Assembly (NCBI RefSeq): GCF_001457025.1
Contig: NZ_KQ758600.1
Coordinates: 310,001 to 374,000 of the forward strand
Origin: Pseudarthrobacter enclensis
GTDB taxonomy: Bacteria > Actinomycetota > Actinomycetes > Actinomycetales > Micrococcaceae
Reading direction: 5' to 3'
DNA length: 64,000 bases
Below are positions 26,814 to 36,159 of this stretch, in pieces. Positions within the stretch are counted from its first letter, which is position 1; each line of letters opens with the position of its first letter. The notes beneath the pieces are model-generated. The model was given only the letters and a program-made list of their open reading frames with translations. It ran no database searches and was not told where the DNA came from. Both the position numbers and the translations under genes were made by a program.

Positions 26814-28118
26814 CCTGGCCATGCCCAGGAGCCTGGCAAAGATCCCCTCGCCGTCGTCGGCGATGCCGTCGTGGTGGAAGTCGCCGGTCTCCCACACCTG
26901 CAGGCCGCGGACGGCGGACGCTGTCTCCAAAGACAGCTTCCGGTCCACGTAGATATCGTCCGCGTAGACAGCGGCCGCCGCCGGGACCCGGTTGCGGGCC
27001 AGCCGCGCCATGTCGTAGAGCGGCTTCCAGTCGCTCTTGGCCGCCAGCAGGCCGGCAACGTCCCGCAGGGGCTGCAGCGCAGGGTCCTGTTCGAAGTACC
27101 AGGGGTAGACCATCTCGCCGGTCAGGAGCAGCGGCGTGGCATCGGGCCGGAATTCGGGGTACTCGTCCAGTACCCGCCACGCTGCCCAGTCCGTGGCCTG
27201 GCCCTGCCCGTAGATGGACTCGTGCATCAGGGCGTACAGCGGGTTGGAGCGGCGTGAGGCAACTCCCTGCATCTGGTCCAGGAAGCTGTCCGAGAGCCGG
27301 GGCCCGCCGGGGGTTTCAACGAACGCATCTTCCAGGAGGTAGTGCAGGCTGTCCACCCGGGTGTTGCCGCCCAGGAAGGCTCCCGCCATCTGGAAGCGTT
27401 CCACGGTGAGGGGGCTGCCGTCCGGAAGCTGTTCAGCGGTTGCGCGCAGGTGACCGGCAATGCGCTCGACGATCTCCCGGTCCTCCGGGTACCACGAAAA
27501 GTATTCGGCGTTCCGGGCCGCCACCCGCTGGAACGTTGCGCGGTACACGTCGTCCGCGGGGCCCGTCAGGGGCGCCAGGCCCCCGGTGATCAGCACCTCG
27601 CGGAGGGCTTCCGGGGCAAAGGACAGGTAGGTCAGTGCGCAGAACCCGCCATAGCTTTGGCCGTAGATGGTCCAGTAGGGGATGCCCAGGGCCTTGCGGA
27701 TCAGTTCGGCGTCGGCAACGATCGAATCCGCGCGGAAGTGTTCCAAGTAGGCAGCCTGGTCCCGCGCCGTGCCCCGCAGCGGCAAAGTGTTCCGGTCGGC
27801 AGGGGTGGACAGGCCGGTGCCACGCTGGTCCAGCATCAGGATCCGGAAGTCTTTGGCCGCTGCCTTGCTCCAGCCGCCCAGGGAGCCGAACCTGTTCCCG
27901 CGGCCGCCCGGGCCACCCTGCAGGAACAGCAGCCAGGGAAGGTTTTCCGCTTCCTCCGGCGTGTGCCCGGCAGCCACATACTCCCGCGCGAACACGGTGA
28001 TGGTTTCCGCGTCCCGGCCCGCGGCCGAGTGGTCAAGGGGCACGGTGAAGTAATGTTCCACGGTGCGCATGCCCCGGAACTCGTGGCGGGCGTGGATCCG
28101 GTGTACTGCCTCAGCCAT
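26799..28118 (-). CDS. Proline iminopeptidase-like alpha/beta hydrolase
   Basis: 439 aa from ATG 28118. Oxyanion GGPGG at 68-72, MLDQRGTGLS near 95-104, and nucleophile GQSYGG with Ser155 match the prolyl aminopeptidase (S33) family of the larger, bacterial multi-domain type, which also has a C-terminal GDFHHDG with the likely catalytic His. It removes N-terminal proline from small peptides. The start overlaps the upstream acetyltransferase stop by 8 bp, so they are coupled. The open frame above 28118 runs in the shadow of that acetyltransferase and is rejected. Confidence 0.9.
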   Translation of the reverse strand: MAEAVHRIHARHEFRGMRTVEHYFTVPLDHSAAGRDAETITVFAREYVAAGHTPEEAENLPWLLFLQGGPGGRGNRFGSLGGWSKAAAKDFRILMLDQRGTGLSTPADRNTLPLRGTARDQAAYLEHFRADSIVADAELIRKALGIPYWTIYGQSYGGFCALTYLSFAPEALREVLITGGLAPLTGPADDVYRATFQRVAARNAEYFSWYPEDREIVERIAGHLRATAEQLPDGSPLTVERFQMAGAFLGGNTRVDSLHYLLEDAFVETPGGPRLSDSFLDQMQGVASRRSNPLYALMHESIYGQGQATDWAAWRVLDEYPEFRPDATPLLLTGEMVYPWYFEQDPALQPLRDVAGLLAAKSDWKPLYDMARLARNRVPAAAAVYADDIYVDRKLSLETASAVRGLQVWETGDFHHDGIADDGEGIFARLLGMARSGRR

Positions 28119-28629
28119 GGGCTGCTGCGGGGACGGATCGGCCGTGCCGGGCTGTGCCCCCGAAGTCCTGCAGCGCCTCGCCGGCCAGCCGGAAGGTGGA
28201 CCAGCCGTCCATGGGGCGTGCCCCGAGTTTGCGGTAGAAGTTGATGGAGGGTTCGTTCCAGTCCAGCACGCTCCACTCCACCCGGGTGTATCCGTTCCGT
28301 ACTGCAATCCCCGCAAGGTGCTGCAGCAATGCCTTGCCGTGCCCCTCGCCGCGTGCCTCAGGCCGCACGTAAAGGTCCTCGAGGTAGATTCCGTGGACGC
28401 CTTCCCAGGTGGAGTAGTTGAGGAACCAGAGCGCGAAGCCCTGCACCTCGCCGGCCGCGTTTTCCGCCATGGCCGCATACACCCGGGGGTTGTCACCGAA
28501 CAGCACCCCGTGCAGCATCTCCGGCGTGTTCCGGACCGCGTCCGGCTCCTTTTCGTAGTGCGCCAGTTCGTGGATCATCCGGAGGATCCCGGGGACGTCA
28601 TGCTCGGTTGCGGGGCGGATTACACTCAT
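28111..28629 (-). CDS. GNAT acetyltransferase (diamine/spermidine acetyltransferase-like)
   Basis: 172 aa. It starts MSVIRPATEHDVPGILRMIHELAHYEKEPDAV, very like SAT1/diamine acetyltransferases, with GIYLEDLYVRPEARGEGHGKALLQHLA as the acetyl-CoA loop and WNEPSINFYRKLGARPMDGW near the end. Polyamine or thialysine is a possible substrate. Gene order peptidase-downstream suggests amino-acid or peptide chemistry. ATG 28629 fits a leaderless start (TAAGCT at 28641-28636). Confidence 0.88.
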   Translation of the reverse strand: MSVIRPATEHDVPGILRMIHELAHYEKEPDAVRNTPEMLHGVLFGDNPRVYAAMAENAAGEVQGFALWFLNYSTWEGVHGIYLEDLYVRPEARGEGHGKALLQHLAGIAVRNGYTRVEWSVLDWNEPSINFYRKLGARPMDGWSTFRLAGEALQDFGGTARHGRSVPAAAHG

Positions 28630-28635
28630 GGTCCG

Positions 28636-28641
28636 AGCTTA
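28636..28641 (-). promoter_or_regulatory. Probable -10 box of leaderless acetyltransferase gene
   Basis: On the minus strand TAAGCT ends 6 nt before ATG 28629. It lies between the helicase stop (28643) and this start, so the acetyltransferase-peptidase pair can be transcribed apart from the helicase. Confidence 0.5.
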
Positions 28642-28642
28642 C

Positions 28643-31186
28643 CTAAAGCCGGTTGACGGCCGTGACGCGCAGGACTGCCGTGCCTGTTTCGTCTGATCCG
28701 TCCAGGTCCACCTCCGCGGAGATGCCCCAGTCGTTGTTGCCCGCCGGGTCGTCGAAGATCTGCCGGACCCGCCAGAGGCCCTTTTCCTCGGTGATGATCA
28801 GCAGGTTGGGCCCGCGGGCGTCCGGTCCGGTGCCAATGTCGTCATGCTCGTCGAAGTAGGCGTCCAGGGCGTCTTCCCAGCGGTCGGCATCCCAGCCGGA
28901 GCCGGCGTCCAGTTCGCCCAGGGCGGCGCTGTCCTCGTCGGCGAACAGTTCCACCCGGCGGAACATTTCGTTGCGGACCATCACCCGGAAGGCGCGGATG
29001 TTGGACGTCAGCGACGGCGGGGGAGGCGGCGGTGCGTCGTGCGGGGTCGGCATGGCCCCGGACGCGAGTTCCTCCCACTCATCCAGCAGGCTGGAGTCCA
29101 CCTGCCGCACCAGTTCGCCCAGCCAGGCAACGAGGTCCTCCAGGTCATCGCGGAGCAGGTCCTGCGGGACGGTCTGGCGCAACGCCTTGAAGGCATCAGC
29201 GAGGTACCGCAATACAATGCCTTCGGAGCGGGCCAGCCCGTAGAACTGGACGAACTCGCCGAAGTTCATGGCGCGCTCGTACATGTCGCGGACCACGGAC
29301 TTGGGGGCGAGTTCGAAGTCGCCCACCCAGGGTGCCGCCTTGCGGTATACCTCAAAGCCCTCCGCCAGGATCCCCGCCAGCGGCTGGGGGTAGCTCACGT
29401 CCTCCAGCATGGCCATCCGCTGGTCATACTCGATGCCGTCGGCCTTCATGGCGGCCACGGCCTCGCCGCGGGCCTTCTTCTGCTGCGCCGACAGGATCTG
29501 GCGCGGCTTTTCCAGCGTCGCCTCGATCACGGACACAACGTCAAGGGCGTACGACGGCGACTCCGGGTCCAGGAGCTCCAGCGCCGCGAGCGCAAAGGGG
29601 GAGAGCGGCTGGTTCAGCGCGAAGTTGGGCTGGAGGTGGACCGTCAGCCGGACCGTCCGGCCGTCCTGGCCCCGTTCGGCCTCGGGGATGCGTTCGACCA
29701 CTTCCGCTGCCAGCAGTTCCCGGTAGATTCCCAGCGCCTTCTTCATCAGCCGCAGTTGTGCAGGGCGGGTTTCGTGGTTCTCCGTGAGGAGCCGGCGGGC
29801 AGCGGCGAAGGGGTCGCCGGGGCGTTCCATCAGGTTCATCAGCATGGCGTGGGTGACGGTGAAGCTGGACGCCAACGGATCCGGCACCGACTCCACGAGG
29901 CGCCGGTAGGTGGGCTCACCCCAGGACACGAATCCTTCCGGTGGCTTCTTCTTCACCACCTGCCGCAGCTTCTTCTGGTCGTCGCCGAACTTGGCTTTTG
30001 CCTTCGCCATGGCCCGGACATTCTCGGTGACGTGCTCCGGCGCCTGCACCACCACGGTCCCGGCGGTGTCGTACCCGGCCCGTCCCGCCCGCCCTGCAAT
30101 CTGGTGGAACTCACGGGAGTTGAGCAGCCGGGTGCGGACGCCGTCGTACTTGCTCAGTGCCGTGAGCAGGACGGTGCGGATGGGCACATTGATGCCCACA
30201 CCCAACGTGTCGGTGCCGCAGATGACTTTCAGCAGGCCGGCCTGCGCCAGTTGCTCCACCAGGCGGCGGTACTTGGGCAGCATGCCGGCGTGGTGCACGC
30301 CGATGCCGTGGCGGACCAGGCGGTTGAGGGTCTTGCCGAAACCGGCGGCGAAACGGAAGTTCGCGATCAGTTCGGCGATCCTGTCTTTTTCCTCACGCGT
30401 GCACACATTGATGCTCATGAGCGTCTGGGCGCGGTCGATCGCTTCGATCTGGCTGAAATGCACCACATACACCGGGACCTGCCTGGTGCTCAGCAGCTCC
30501 TCAAGGGTCTCGTGGACCGGCGTCTCGTGGTAGTAGAAGTGCAACGGGATGGGGCGTTCGGCCGAGCTGACGGTCGTGGTGGGACGCCCGGTCAGGTCCG
30601 TCAGCCCCTTCTCGAACCGGGTCACGTCGCCCAGGGTCGCGGACATCAGCAGGAACTGGGCCTGGGGCAGTTCCAGGAGCGGAACCTGCCACGCCCAGCC
30701 GCGCTGCGGGTCCGAATAGAAATGGAACTCGTCCATGACCACGGCGCCGAGGTCTGCTGCGGCGCCCTCGCGGAGTGCGGTGTTCGCCAGGATCTCCGCC
30801 GTGCAGCAGATGATCGGCGCGTCCTGGTTGACGCCGGAGTCGCCCGTGATCATGCCCACGTTCTCAGCCCCGAAAATGTCGCAGAGGGCAAAGAACTTCT
30901 CGGACACCAGCGCCTTGATCGGTGCGGTGTAGTAGCTGCGCCGCCCTTGGGCCATGGCCTGGAAATGGGCCGCGACGGCAACCAGGGACTTGCCGGAGCC
31001 GGTGGGGGTGGCGAGGATGACGTTGGCGCCCGTCGCCAGCTCCATGATGGCCTCGTCCTGCGCCGGGTACAGCGACAGTCCGCGGGCTTCGGTCCATTCC
31101 AGGAAGCGCGTGTACAGCTCGTCGGGGTCGACGGCGGACGAAGCGCCAGGTGCGGACAGGTGGGACAGCTGGTCAACGAGTTTCAT
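28643..31186 (-). CDS. Ski2-like DEAD/DEAH-box helicase with DUF3516
   Basis: 847 aa. Walker A ATPTGSGKS near 63, motif II VMDEFHFY (DEFH) near 160, SAT in LLMSATLGD near 187, and motif VI EFHQIAGRAGRAGYD near 365 make a superfamily 2 helicase of the Ski2/Mtr4 type. The C-terminal 400 residues are the DUF3516 part, with a Pro-rich linker (DAPPPPPPSL) and an acidic end. Actinobacterial members are thought to act on RNA. I use ATG 31186 (MKLVDQLSHL); TAAGCT at 31200-31195 lies 8 nt before it. A start at 31207 is possible. Confidence 0.92.
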   Translation of the reverse strand: MKLVDQLSHLSAPGASSAVDPDELYTRFLEWTEARGLSLYPAQDEAIMELATGANVILATPTGSGKSLVAVAAHFQAMAQGRRSYYTAPIKALVSEKFFALCDIFGAENVGMITGDSGVNQDAPIICCTAEILANTALREGAAADLGAVVMDEFHFYSDPQRGWAWQVPLLELPQAQFLLMSATLGDVTRFEKGLTDLTGRPTTTVSSAERPIPLHFYYHETPVHETLEELLSTRQVPVYVVHFSQIEAIDRAQTLMSINVCTREEKDRIAELIANFRFAAGFGKTLNRLVRHGIGVHHAGMLPKYRRLVEQLAQAGLLKVICGTDTLGVGINVPIRTVLLTALSKYDGVRTRLLNSREFHQIAGRAGRAGYDTAGTVVVQAPEHVTENVRAMAKAKAKFGDDQKKLRQVVKKKPPEGFVSWGEPTYRRLVESVPDPLASSFTVTHAMLMNLMERPGDPFAAARRLLTENHETRPAQLRLMKKALGIYRELLAAEVVERIPEAERGQDGRTVRLTVHLQPNFALNQPLSPFALAALELLDPESPSYALDVVSVIEATLEKPRQILSAQQKKARGEAVAAMKADGIEYDQRMAMLEDVSYPQPLAGILAEGFEVYRKAAPWVGDFELAPKSVVRDMYERAMNFGEFVQFYGLARSEGIVLRYLADAFKALRQTVPQDLLRDDLEDLVAWLGELVRQVDSSLLDEWEELASGAMPTPHDAPPPPPPSLTSNIRAFRVMVRNEMFRRVELFADEDSAALGELDAGSGWDADRWEDALDAYFDEHDDIGTGPDARGPNLLIITEEKGLWRVRQIFDDPAGNNDWGISAEVDLDGSDETGTAVLRVTAVNRL

Positions 31187-31290
31187 TGGTTTCCAGCTTA
31201 GTGCCACGCTGCGGGCACGGTCCGCGGACGCCCGCGGTGCGGCTAGGCTTCCCCGTAGCAGGGTGGCCGGCGGAGCAGGGAGATGCAGGG

Positions 31291-32070
31291 ATGAAATGGG
31301 ATCCGGTGAAGTACGTGGAGTTCGGGGACTACAGGAACCGGCCGTTCTTCGACCTGACCGGCAGGGTGCGGGCGGAACGGCCCCGCCAGGTGGTGGACCT
31401 TGGCTGCGGCCCCGGGAACCTGACCGCGACCCTTGCCGGCCGGTGGCCCGGCGCGCAGGTGACCGGTGTCGATTCCTCGGCCCACATGCTGGCCACGGCA
31501 GCGGAGGTTGCCGCCGGGACGCAGAACCTCGGCTTCGAGCAGGCCGACATCCGCGGGTGGATGCCCGCTGAAGCCACCGACGTCGTGGTCAGCAACGCGG
31601 CGCTGCAGTGGGTGCCGGGACACCAGGAGCTGATGCGCACCTGGCTGGCAGCGCTGCAGCCCGGCGCTTGGTTTGCCATGCAGGTCCCCGGAAACTTCAA
31701 CGCCCCGTCCCATCAGCTGATGCGTGAGCTTGCCGGGTCGCCGCGGTGGGCCGCCACGCTCGACGGCGTCCTGCGGGGAGGTGAGTCGGTCGCCGAACCG
31801 GCGGAATACCTGGAGATCCTGCTGGACGCCGGCTGTGCCGCCGACGCTTGGGAAACCACCTACCAGCAGGTGCTCCCCGGCGGGGACCCGGTCCTGGAGT
31901 GGGTGCGCGGCACCGCACTGCGGCCCGTCCTGGCTGTGCTGTCGCCGGAGGAGGGTGCGGCGTTTGAAGCGGAATACGCAGCAGCGCTCCGGGCGGCCTA
32001 CCCCCGCGGCCGGCACGGCACCGTGTTTCCTTTCCGCAGGATTTTCGCGGTGGGCCGCAAGGCAGGCTGA
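31291..32070 (+). CDS. tam: Trans-aconitate 2-methyltransferase
   Basis: 259 aa SAM-dependent class I methyltransferase. Motif I VVDLGCGPGNLT near 35-46, VTGVDSSAHML near 58, and VVVSNAALQWVPGH near 94-107 match Tam, which methylates trans-aconitate formed as a side product of the TCA cycle. The start MKWDPVKYVEFGDYRNRPFFDL is diagnostic. ATG 31291 follows AGGGAG. TAGGCT at 31244-31249 may be its -10 box, giving a leader of about 35 nt, so here the transcript is not leaderless. Confidence 0.93.
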   Translation: MKWDPVKYVEFGDYRNRPFFDLTGRVRAERPRQVVDLGCGPGNLTATLAGRWPGAQVTGVDSSAHMLATAAEVAAGTQNLGFEQADIRGWMPAEATDVVVSNAALQWVPGHQELMRTWLAALQPGAWFAMQVPGNFNAPSHQLMRELAGSPRWAATLDGVLRGGESVAEPAEYLEILLDAGCAADAWETTYQQVLPGGDPVLEWVRGTALRPVLAVLSPEEGAAFEAEYAAALRAAYPRGRHGTVFPFRRIFAVGRKAG

Positions 32071-32104
32071 CTGGCTGTTCCCGCGGCCGCACGGATCCAC
32101 GGTC

Positions 32105-32148
32105 CTGTCATGTCCTTGACAGCGGCAGAAAGTGATCTGGCTTACAAT
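32105..32148 (+). promoter_or_regulatory. Promoter of the ABC exporter operon with a candidate GntR operator
   Basis: CTGTCA (32105-32110) and TGACAG (32117-32122) form a perfect inverted repeat with a 6-nt centre. The right arm overlaps a TTGACA -35 box (32116-32121). TACAAT at 32143-32148 is a good -10 box, but the spacer is 21 nt, unusually long. A repressor on this repeat would block the -35 box. The GntR gene at the end of the operon is the obvious candidate; this is inference. Confidence 0.5.
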
Positions 32149-32216
32149 GACGGAGTGGCTTTGGGGGAGAAGCCGGCGTCAGGCCCCAACGGCCCCCGAT
32201 CGAAACTGGAGGTGCG

Positions 32217-33962
32217 TTGCTGATTGGTCTGATGAGGCGGCTGCTCTCCGACCAGAAGGGCGCCGTCACCGCCGTCGTCTTCCTGCAACTGGTCCAGGCA
32301 GCTGCCAACCTGTTGCTGCCCACCGTCAACGCAGCAATCATCGATGACGGCATCGTCCCCGGGAACACCGGAGTGATCTCCCGCCTTGGTGTGGTGATGG
32401 CGTGCATCGCTGCCGTCCAGGCGGCCGCAGCGATCGGAGCCGGGTATCTCGGCGCCGTGGTGGCCATGCGGATCGGGCAGCGGCTCCGGGCGGACATCTT
32501 CAACCGGATCCAGTCCCTGTCCTCGCTGGAAGTGGCGCGCTTCGGCACGCAGACCCTGACCACCCGGGCCACCAATGACACCCAGCAGGTCCAGTCCTTC
32601 GCCCTCCTGGTGCTGACCATGCTCGTGGCCGGGCCTGCCATGGGCATCGGCGGCATCATCCTGGCCCTGCAGCAGGACGTGGCACTGTCCGCCGTCGTCA
32701 TCGTCATCGTCCCACTGCTCGTGCTCATCATGGCCCTCATTGTCCGCCGGCTGATCCCGCTCTACCGCGACGGGCAGGAGCTGCTGGACAGGGCCGGGGG
32801 AATCCTGCGGGAACAGATCATCGGGGCCAACGTCATCCGGGCGTTCGTCCGGCAGGACCATGAGATGGACCGCTTTGCTCGGGCCAATTCCGGCCTGACG
32901 GCCAACAACCTGCAGTCCGCCCTGCTCGTGGCGGGAATGCTGCCCCTGATCATGCTGGTGGTGAACCTTTCCTCGGTGGCGGTGGTCTGGTTCGGCGGGC
33001 ACCGGATCCAAGCGGGGGAGATGAACCTGGGCGCGCTGACCGCCTTCATCGCCTACATCCTGCAGATCCTGTTGGCCATCATGATGTCGATGTACGTGCT
33101 CATGACCGCTCCCCGCGCGGCCGTATGCGCGGAGCGGATTTCCGAGGTGCTGGATACCGTCCCGTCCGTGACGCACTCCGCTGCGGCCTCCGGAGCCGGG
33201 ACGGCGCCTTCCGCAGGCACGGGCCACGTGGAGTTCCGGGACGTGGAGTTCGCCTATCCCGGAGCGGAGGAGCCAGTGCTCTCCGGCATCAGCTTCACCG
33301 CAGCCGCCGGCACGACGACTGCCATCGTAGGGTCCACCGGGAGCGGAAAATCCACGCTTTTGAACCTTGTTCCCCGGTTCCTCGACTCCACGCACGGCGA
33401 CATCTTCCTGGACGGCGTCAACGTCCGCGACCTGCCGCTGGACGTCCTGCGCAACAGCATGTCCATTGTGCCGCAGCATTCGCACCTCTTCACCGGCAGC
33501 ATTGCGGACAACCTGCGGATGGCCTCACCCGGCGCCTCGGACCAGGAACTCTGGGAGGCGCTGGAGGCCGCCCAGACCATGCGCTTCATGCGCGACCTGC
33601 CGCTGGGCCTGGCAACTCCCGTTGGCCAGGGCGGCACCAACTTCTCCGGCGGGCAGCGGCAGCGGCTGTGCATCGCCCGGGCCCTGCTGCGCCGGGCACC
33701 GCTGTATCTCTTCGACGACAGTTTCTCGGCCCTTGACTACGACACGGACACCAGGCTCCGCCGGGCGCTGGATACGAGGCTTGCCGCAGCCACCAGGATC
33801 ATCGTGGCCGAGCGCATCGCCGCCGTGGAGGACGCCCACCTGATCCTCGTGCTCGACGGCGGCCGGCTCGTGGCCCAGGGAACGCACCATGCGCTGCTGG
33901 AATCGTCGCCGACCTACCGCGAAATCGCCGAGTCGCAGCTGGCTTTGGACGGGCCACAATGA
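32217..33962 (+). CDS. ABC exporter half-transporter with degenerate catalytic site
   Basis: 581 aa: six membrane segments (about 15-300) then an ATPase domain. Walker A GSTGSGKST is near 371-379, signature FSGGQRQ near 476, and Walker B reads LYLFDDSFSALD near 496: the catalytic Glu is replaced by Asp (DD instead of DE). This is the degenerate half seen in heterodimeric exporters such as BmrCD and TM287/288. Start TTG 32217 follows GGAGGTG closely; ATG 32232 is possible. Overlaps the next gene by 4 bp (ATGA). Probable multidrug or lipid exporter. Confidence 0.9.
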   Translation: MLIGLMRRLLSDQKGAVTAVVFLQLVQAAANLLLPTVNAAIIDDGIVPGNTGVISRLGVVMACIAAVQAAAAIGAGYLGAVVAMRIGQRLRADIFNRIQSLSSLEVARFGTQTLTTRATNDTQQVQSFALLVLTMLVAGPAMGIGGIILALQQDVALSAVVIVIVPLLVLIMALIVRRLIPLYRDGQELLDRAGGILREQIIGANVIRAFVRQDHEMDRFARANSGLTANNLQSALLVAGMLPLIMLVVNLSSVAVVWFGGHRIQAGEMNLGALTAFIAYILQILLAIMMSMYVLMTAPRAAVCAERISEVLDTVPSVTHSAAASGAGTAPSAGTGHVEFRDVEFAYPGAEEPVLSGISFTAAAGTTTAIVGSTGSGKSTLLNLVPRFLDSTHGDIFLDGVNVRDLPLDVLRNSMSIVPQHSHLFTGSIADNLRMASPGASDQELWEALEAAQTMRFMRDLPLGLATPVGQGGTNFSGGQRQRLCIARALLRRAPLYLFDDSFSALDYDTDTRLRRALDTRLAAATRIIVAERIAAVEDAHLILVLDGGRLVAQGTHHALLESSPTYREIAESQLALDGPQ

Positions 33963-35764
33963 CCGCCATGGCCGAAACGGAAACAGAATCCGCAGGGTTC
34001 TGGCGGACCGGCGGACGGTTACTGGGCCTGCTGCGCCCGTTCCGCACGCTCATGCTGGGCGCCGTGGCCGCCACCTGCGCTTTTGCCGGGCTGAACGTTG
34101 CTGCTCCGAAGCTTCTCGGCGACGCCACCGACGTCGTCGTGGAGGGCGTCATGCGGGGAAGCCTGGACCAGGAGATGCTCGGCCTGCTGCTCGCCGCTGT
34201 GGCGGTGATGTACGTGTTCACCTCGCTGTTCAACTGGATCCAGGGAGCGTTGACCGCGCGCTCGGTCCAGGGCCTGATGTTCGGCCTCCGCAGCTCCGTC
34301 GAGGAAAAACTGCACAGGCTCCCGGCCACCTACTTCCGCGAGCGTTCCCGCGGCGACGTGCTCAGCCGTGCCACCAACGACATCGACAACATCTCCCAGG
34401 CCCTGAACCAGCTGCTGACCCAGCTGATCATGTCGGTCCTGATGCTCTGCGGCTCGCTGGCCATGATGCTGTGGATCTCGCCGCTGCTCGCCTGCATCGC
34501 CATCGCATCCGTTCCGCTGTCCATGGGCGTCACCGTCCTCGTCGCCCGCCGGTCGCAGGAGCACTTCGCCCGGCAATGGACCGAAACGGGGGAGTTGAAC
34601 TCCCACGCGGAGGAGTTCATCAGCGGCCACGAGGTGATCAAGGCGTTCGGGCAACAACCGCACGCTGCAGAAGTGTTTGCCGCGAGCAACGACCGGCTGG
34701 CCCGCGCCGCCACCAAGGCACAGTATTCCGCCGGGGTGGTGCAGCCCCTGATGGTGCTGATGGCTAACCTGAACTACATCGCCGTTGCCGTGGTGGGCGC
34801 CCTGCAGGTAATTGCCGGCGCCATGACCATCGGCGGGATCCAGGCCTTCATCCAGTTCAGCCGGCTGTTCACGCAGCCGGTCGGCCAGATCGGCGGCCTG
34901 CTGAACCTGATCCAGTCCTGCGCGGCGTCAGCCGAGCGGGTTTTTGCCCTCCTTGACGCCGAGGAAGACGCCGATACGGGAGTCCGGGACGCCCCCGCGG
35001 GAGGGCGGATCGTCTTCGACGACGTCACCTTCGGGTATCCCGGGGCGGCCCCTGCTGTCCGGAACCTTTCCTTCACCGTCGAACCCGGTCAGACCGTGGC
35101 CGTGGTGGGCCATACCGGAGCGGGGAAAACCACGGTGGTCAACCTCCTGATGCGCTTCTACGAGCCCGGCTCCGGACGGATCACCATGGGCGGCACCGAC
35201 ATTGCGGAGGTGCGGCGCGATCAGCTGCGGCGACAGTTCGGCGTGGTGCTCCAGGATGCCTGGCTGTTCGGCGGAACCATCCGGGACAACATCGCCTACG
35301 GCCTTCCCGGAGCCACCGACGAGGACATTGTGGCGGCCGCAGAGGCCAGCTACGTGGACCGGTTCGTCAGGTCCCTGCCGGAGGGCTACGGCACCTTCCT
35401 GGAAAACGGCGGCGAGCCCCTCAGTCAGGGACAGCGGCAGCTCATCACCATCGCCCGGGCCCAGCTGGCCCGGCGGGCCGTGCTGATCCTGGATGAAGCC
35501 ACCAGCTCCGTGGATTCCCGGACGGAACTGCTCATCCGGCAGGCCACCAGCCGGCTCCGGAAAGGCCGGACCAGCTTCGTGATCGCCCACCGTTTGTCCA
35601 CCGTCCGGAACGCTGATCTAATTCTCGTCATGGACCACGGACGCATCGTCGAGCAGGGAACCCACCAGGGACTGCTCGCGGCCAACAGCTTCTACACGAG
35701 GCTTTACAACGCCCAGTTCGCTGCCGCCCCGGGACGTGAACGGACCATCGAGGCCGGCCTGTGA
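33959..35764 (+). CDS. ABC exporter half-transporter, catalytic partner
   Basis: 601 aa, same membrane-then-ATPase layout. Walker A GHTGAGKTT near 385, Walker B VLILDEATSSVD with the catalytic Glu intact, and H-loop IAHRLSTVRNADLI. Its signature motif reads LSQGQRQ rather than LSGGQ, so one of the two composite ATP sites combines a variant signature with the partner's altered Walker B. This complements the preceding gene and supports one heterodimer with one active and one inactive ATP site. Its stop overlaps the GntR start by 4 bp (GTGA). Confidence 0.93.
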   Translation: MTAMAETETESAGFWRTGGRLLGLLRPFRTLMLGAVAATCAFAGLNVAAPKLLGDATDVVVEGVMRGSLDQEMLGLLLAAVAVMYVFTSLFNWIQGALTARSVQGLMFGLRSSVEEKLHRLPATYFRERSRGDVLSRATNDIDNISQALNQLLTQLIMSVLMLCGSLAMMLWISPLLACIAIASVPLSMGVTVLVARRSQEHFARQWTETGELNSHAEEFISGHEVIKAFGQQPHAAEVFAASNDRLARAATKAQYSAGVVQPLMVLMANLNYIAVAVVGALQVIAGAMTIGGIQAFIQFSRLFTQPVGQIGGLLNLIQSCAASAERVFALLDAEEDADTGVRDAPAGGRIVFDDVTFGYPGAAPAVRNLSFTVEPGQTVAVVGHTGAGKTTVVNLLMRFYEPGSGRITMGGTDIAEVRRDQLRRQFGVVLQDAWLFGGTIRDNIAYGLPGATDEDIVAAAEASYVDRFVRSLPEGYGTFLENGGEPLSQGQRQLITIARAQLARRAVLILDEATSSVDSRTELLIRQATSRLRKGRTSFVIAHRLSTVRNADLILVMDHGRIVEQGTHQGLLAANSFYTRLYNAQFAAAPGRERTIEAGL

Positions 35765-36141
35765 ACACCGGGCCTGACTTTCCCGGCACCTGGAAGCCCA
35801 ACCCCGGCAGCACCGTGGCCCTCTTCGAGCAACTGCGGCTCCAGGTGATCCACCAGGTGGACAACGGCACCTTGCCCCCCGGCGCCAGGCTCCCCGCCGT
35901 CCGCGCCCTGGCCGGCCTGCTGGACGTGGCACCGCACACCGTGGCACGGGCCTACAAGGAACTGGAAGCCGCCGGCGTCGTCGCAACCCGTGGCCGCAAC
36001 GGCACCGTGGTGTGCGCCCCCGATGAACGCCTCGGCGGGCTCTCCGCCGCTGCCGCCGCCTATGCCCGGACCGCAAAGGCCCAGGGAGCAACCTTCGCCG
36101 AGGCCGTCAAGCTGCTGGCAGCCGCCTACGATGTTCCCTGA
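35761..36141 (+). CDS. GntR-family regulator, YtrA type
   Basis: 126 aa from GTG 35761. The winged helix lies at about 20-85 (LFEQLRLQVIHQVDNGTLPPGARLPAVRALAGLLDVAPHTVARAYKELEAAGVVATRGRNGTVV), followed by only a short helical tail. That short tail is typical of the YtrA subfamily, whose members repress the ABC transporter operons they belong to. The GTGA overlap with the exporter gene puts it in the same transcript, so it probably controls its own operon through the inverted repeat at 32105-32122. Confidence 0.88.
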   Translation: MNTGPDFPGTWKPNPGSTVALFEQLRLQVIHQVDNGTLPPGARLPAVRALAGLLDVAPHTVARAYKELEAAGVVATRGRNGTVVCAPDERLGGLSAAAAAYARTAKAQGATFAEAVKLLAAAYDVP

Positions 36142-36159
36142 GGGCGGAACCGCGCGAGT

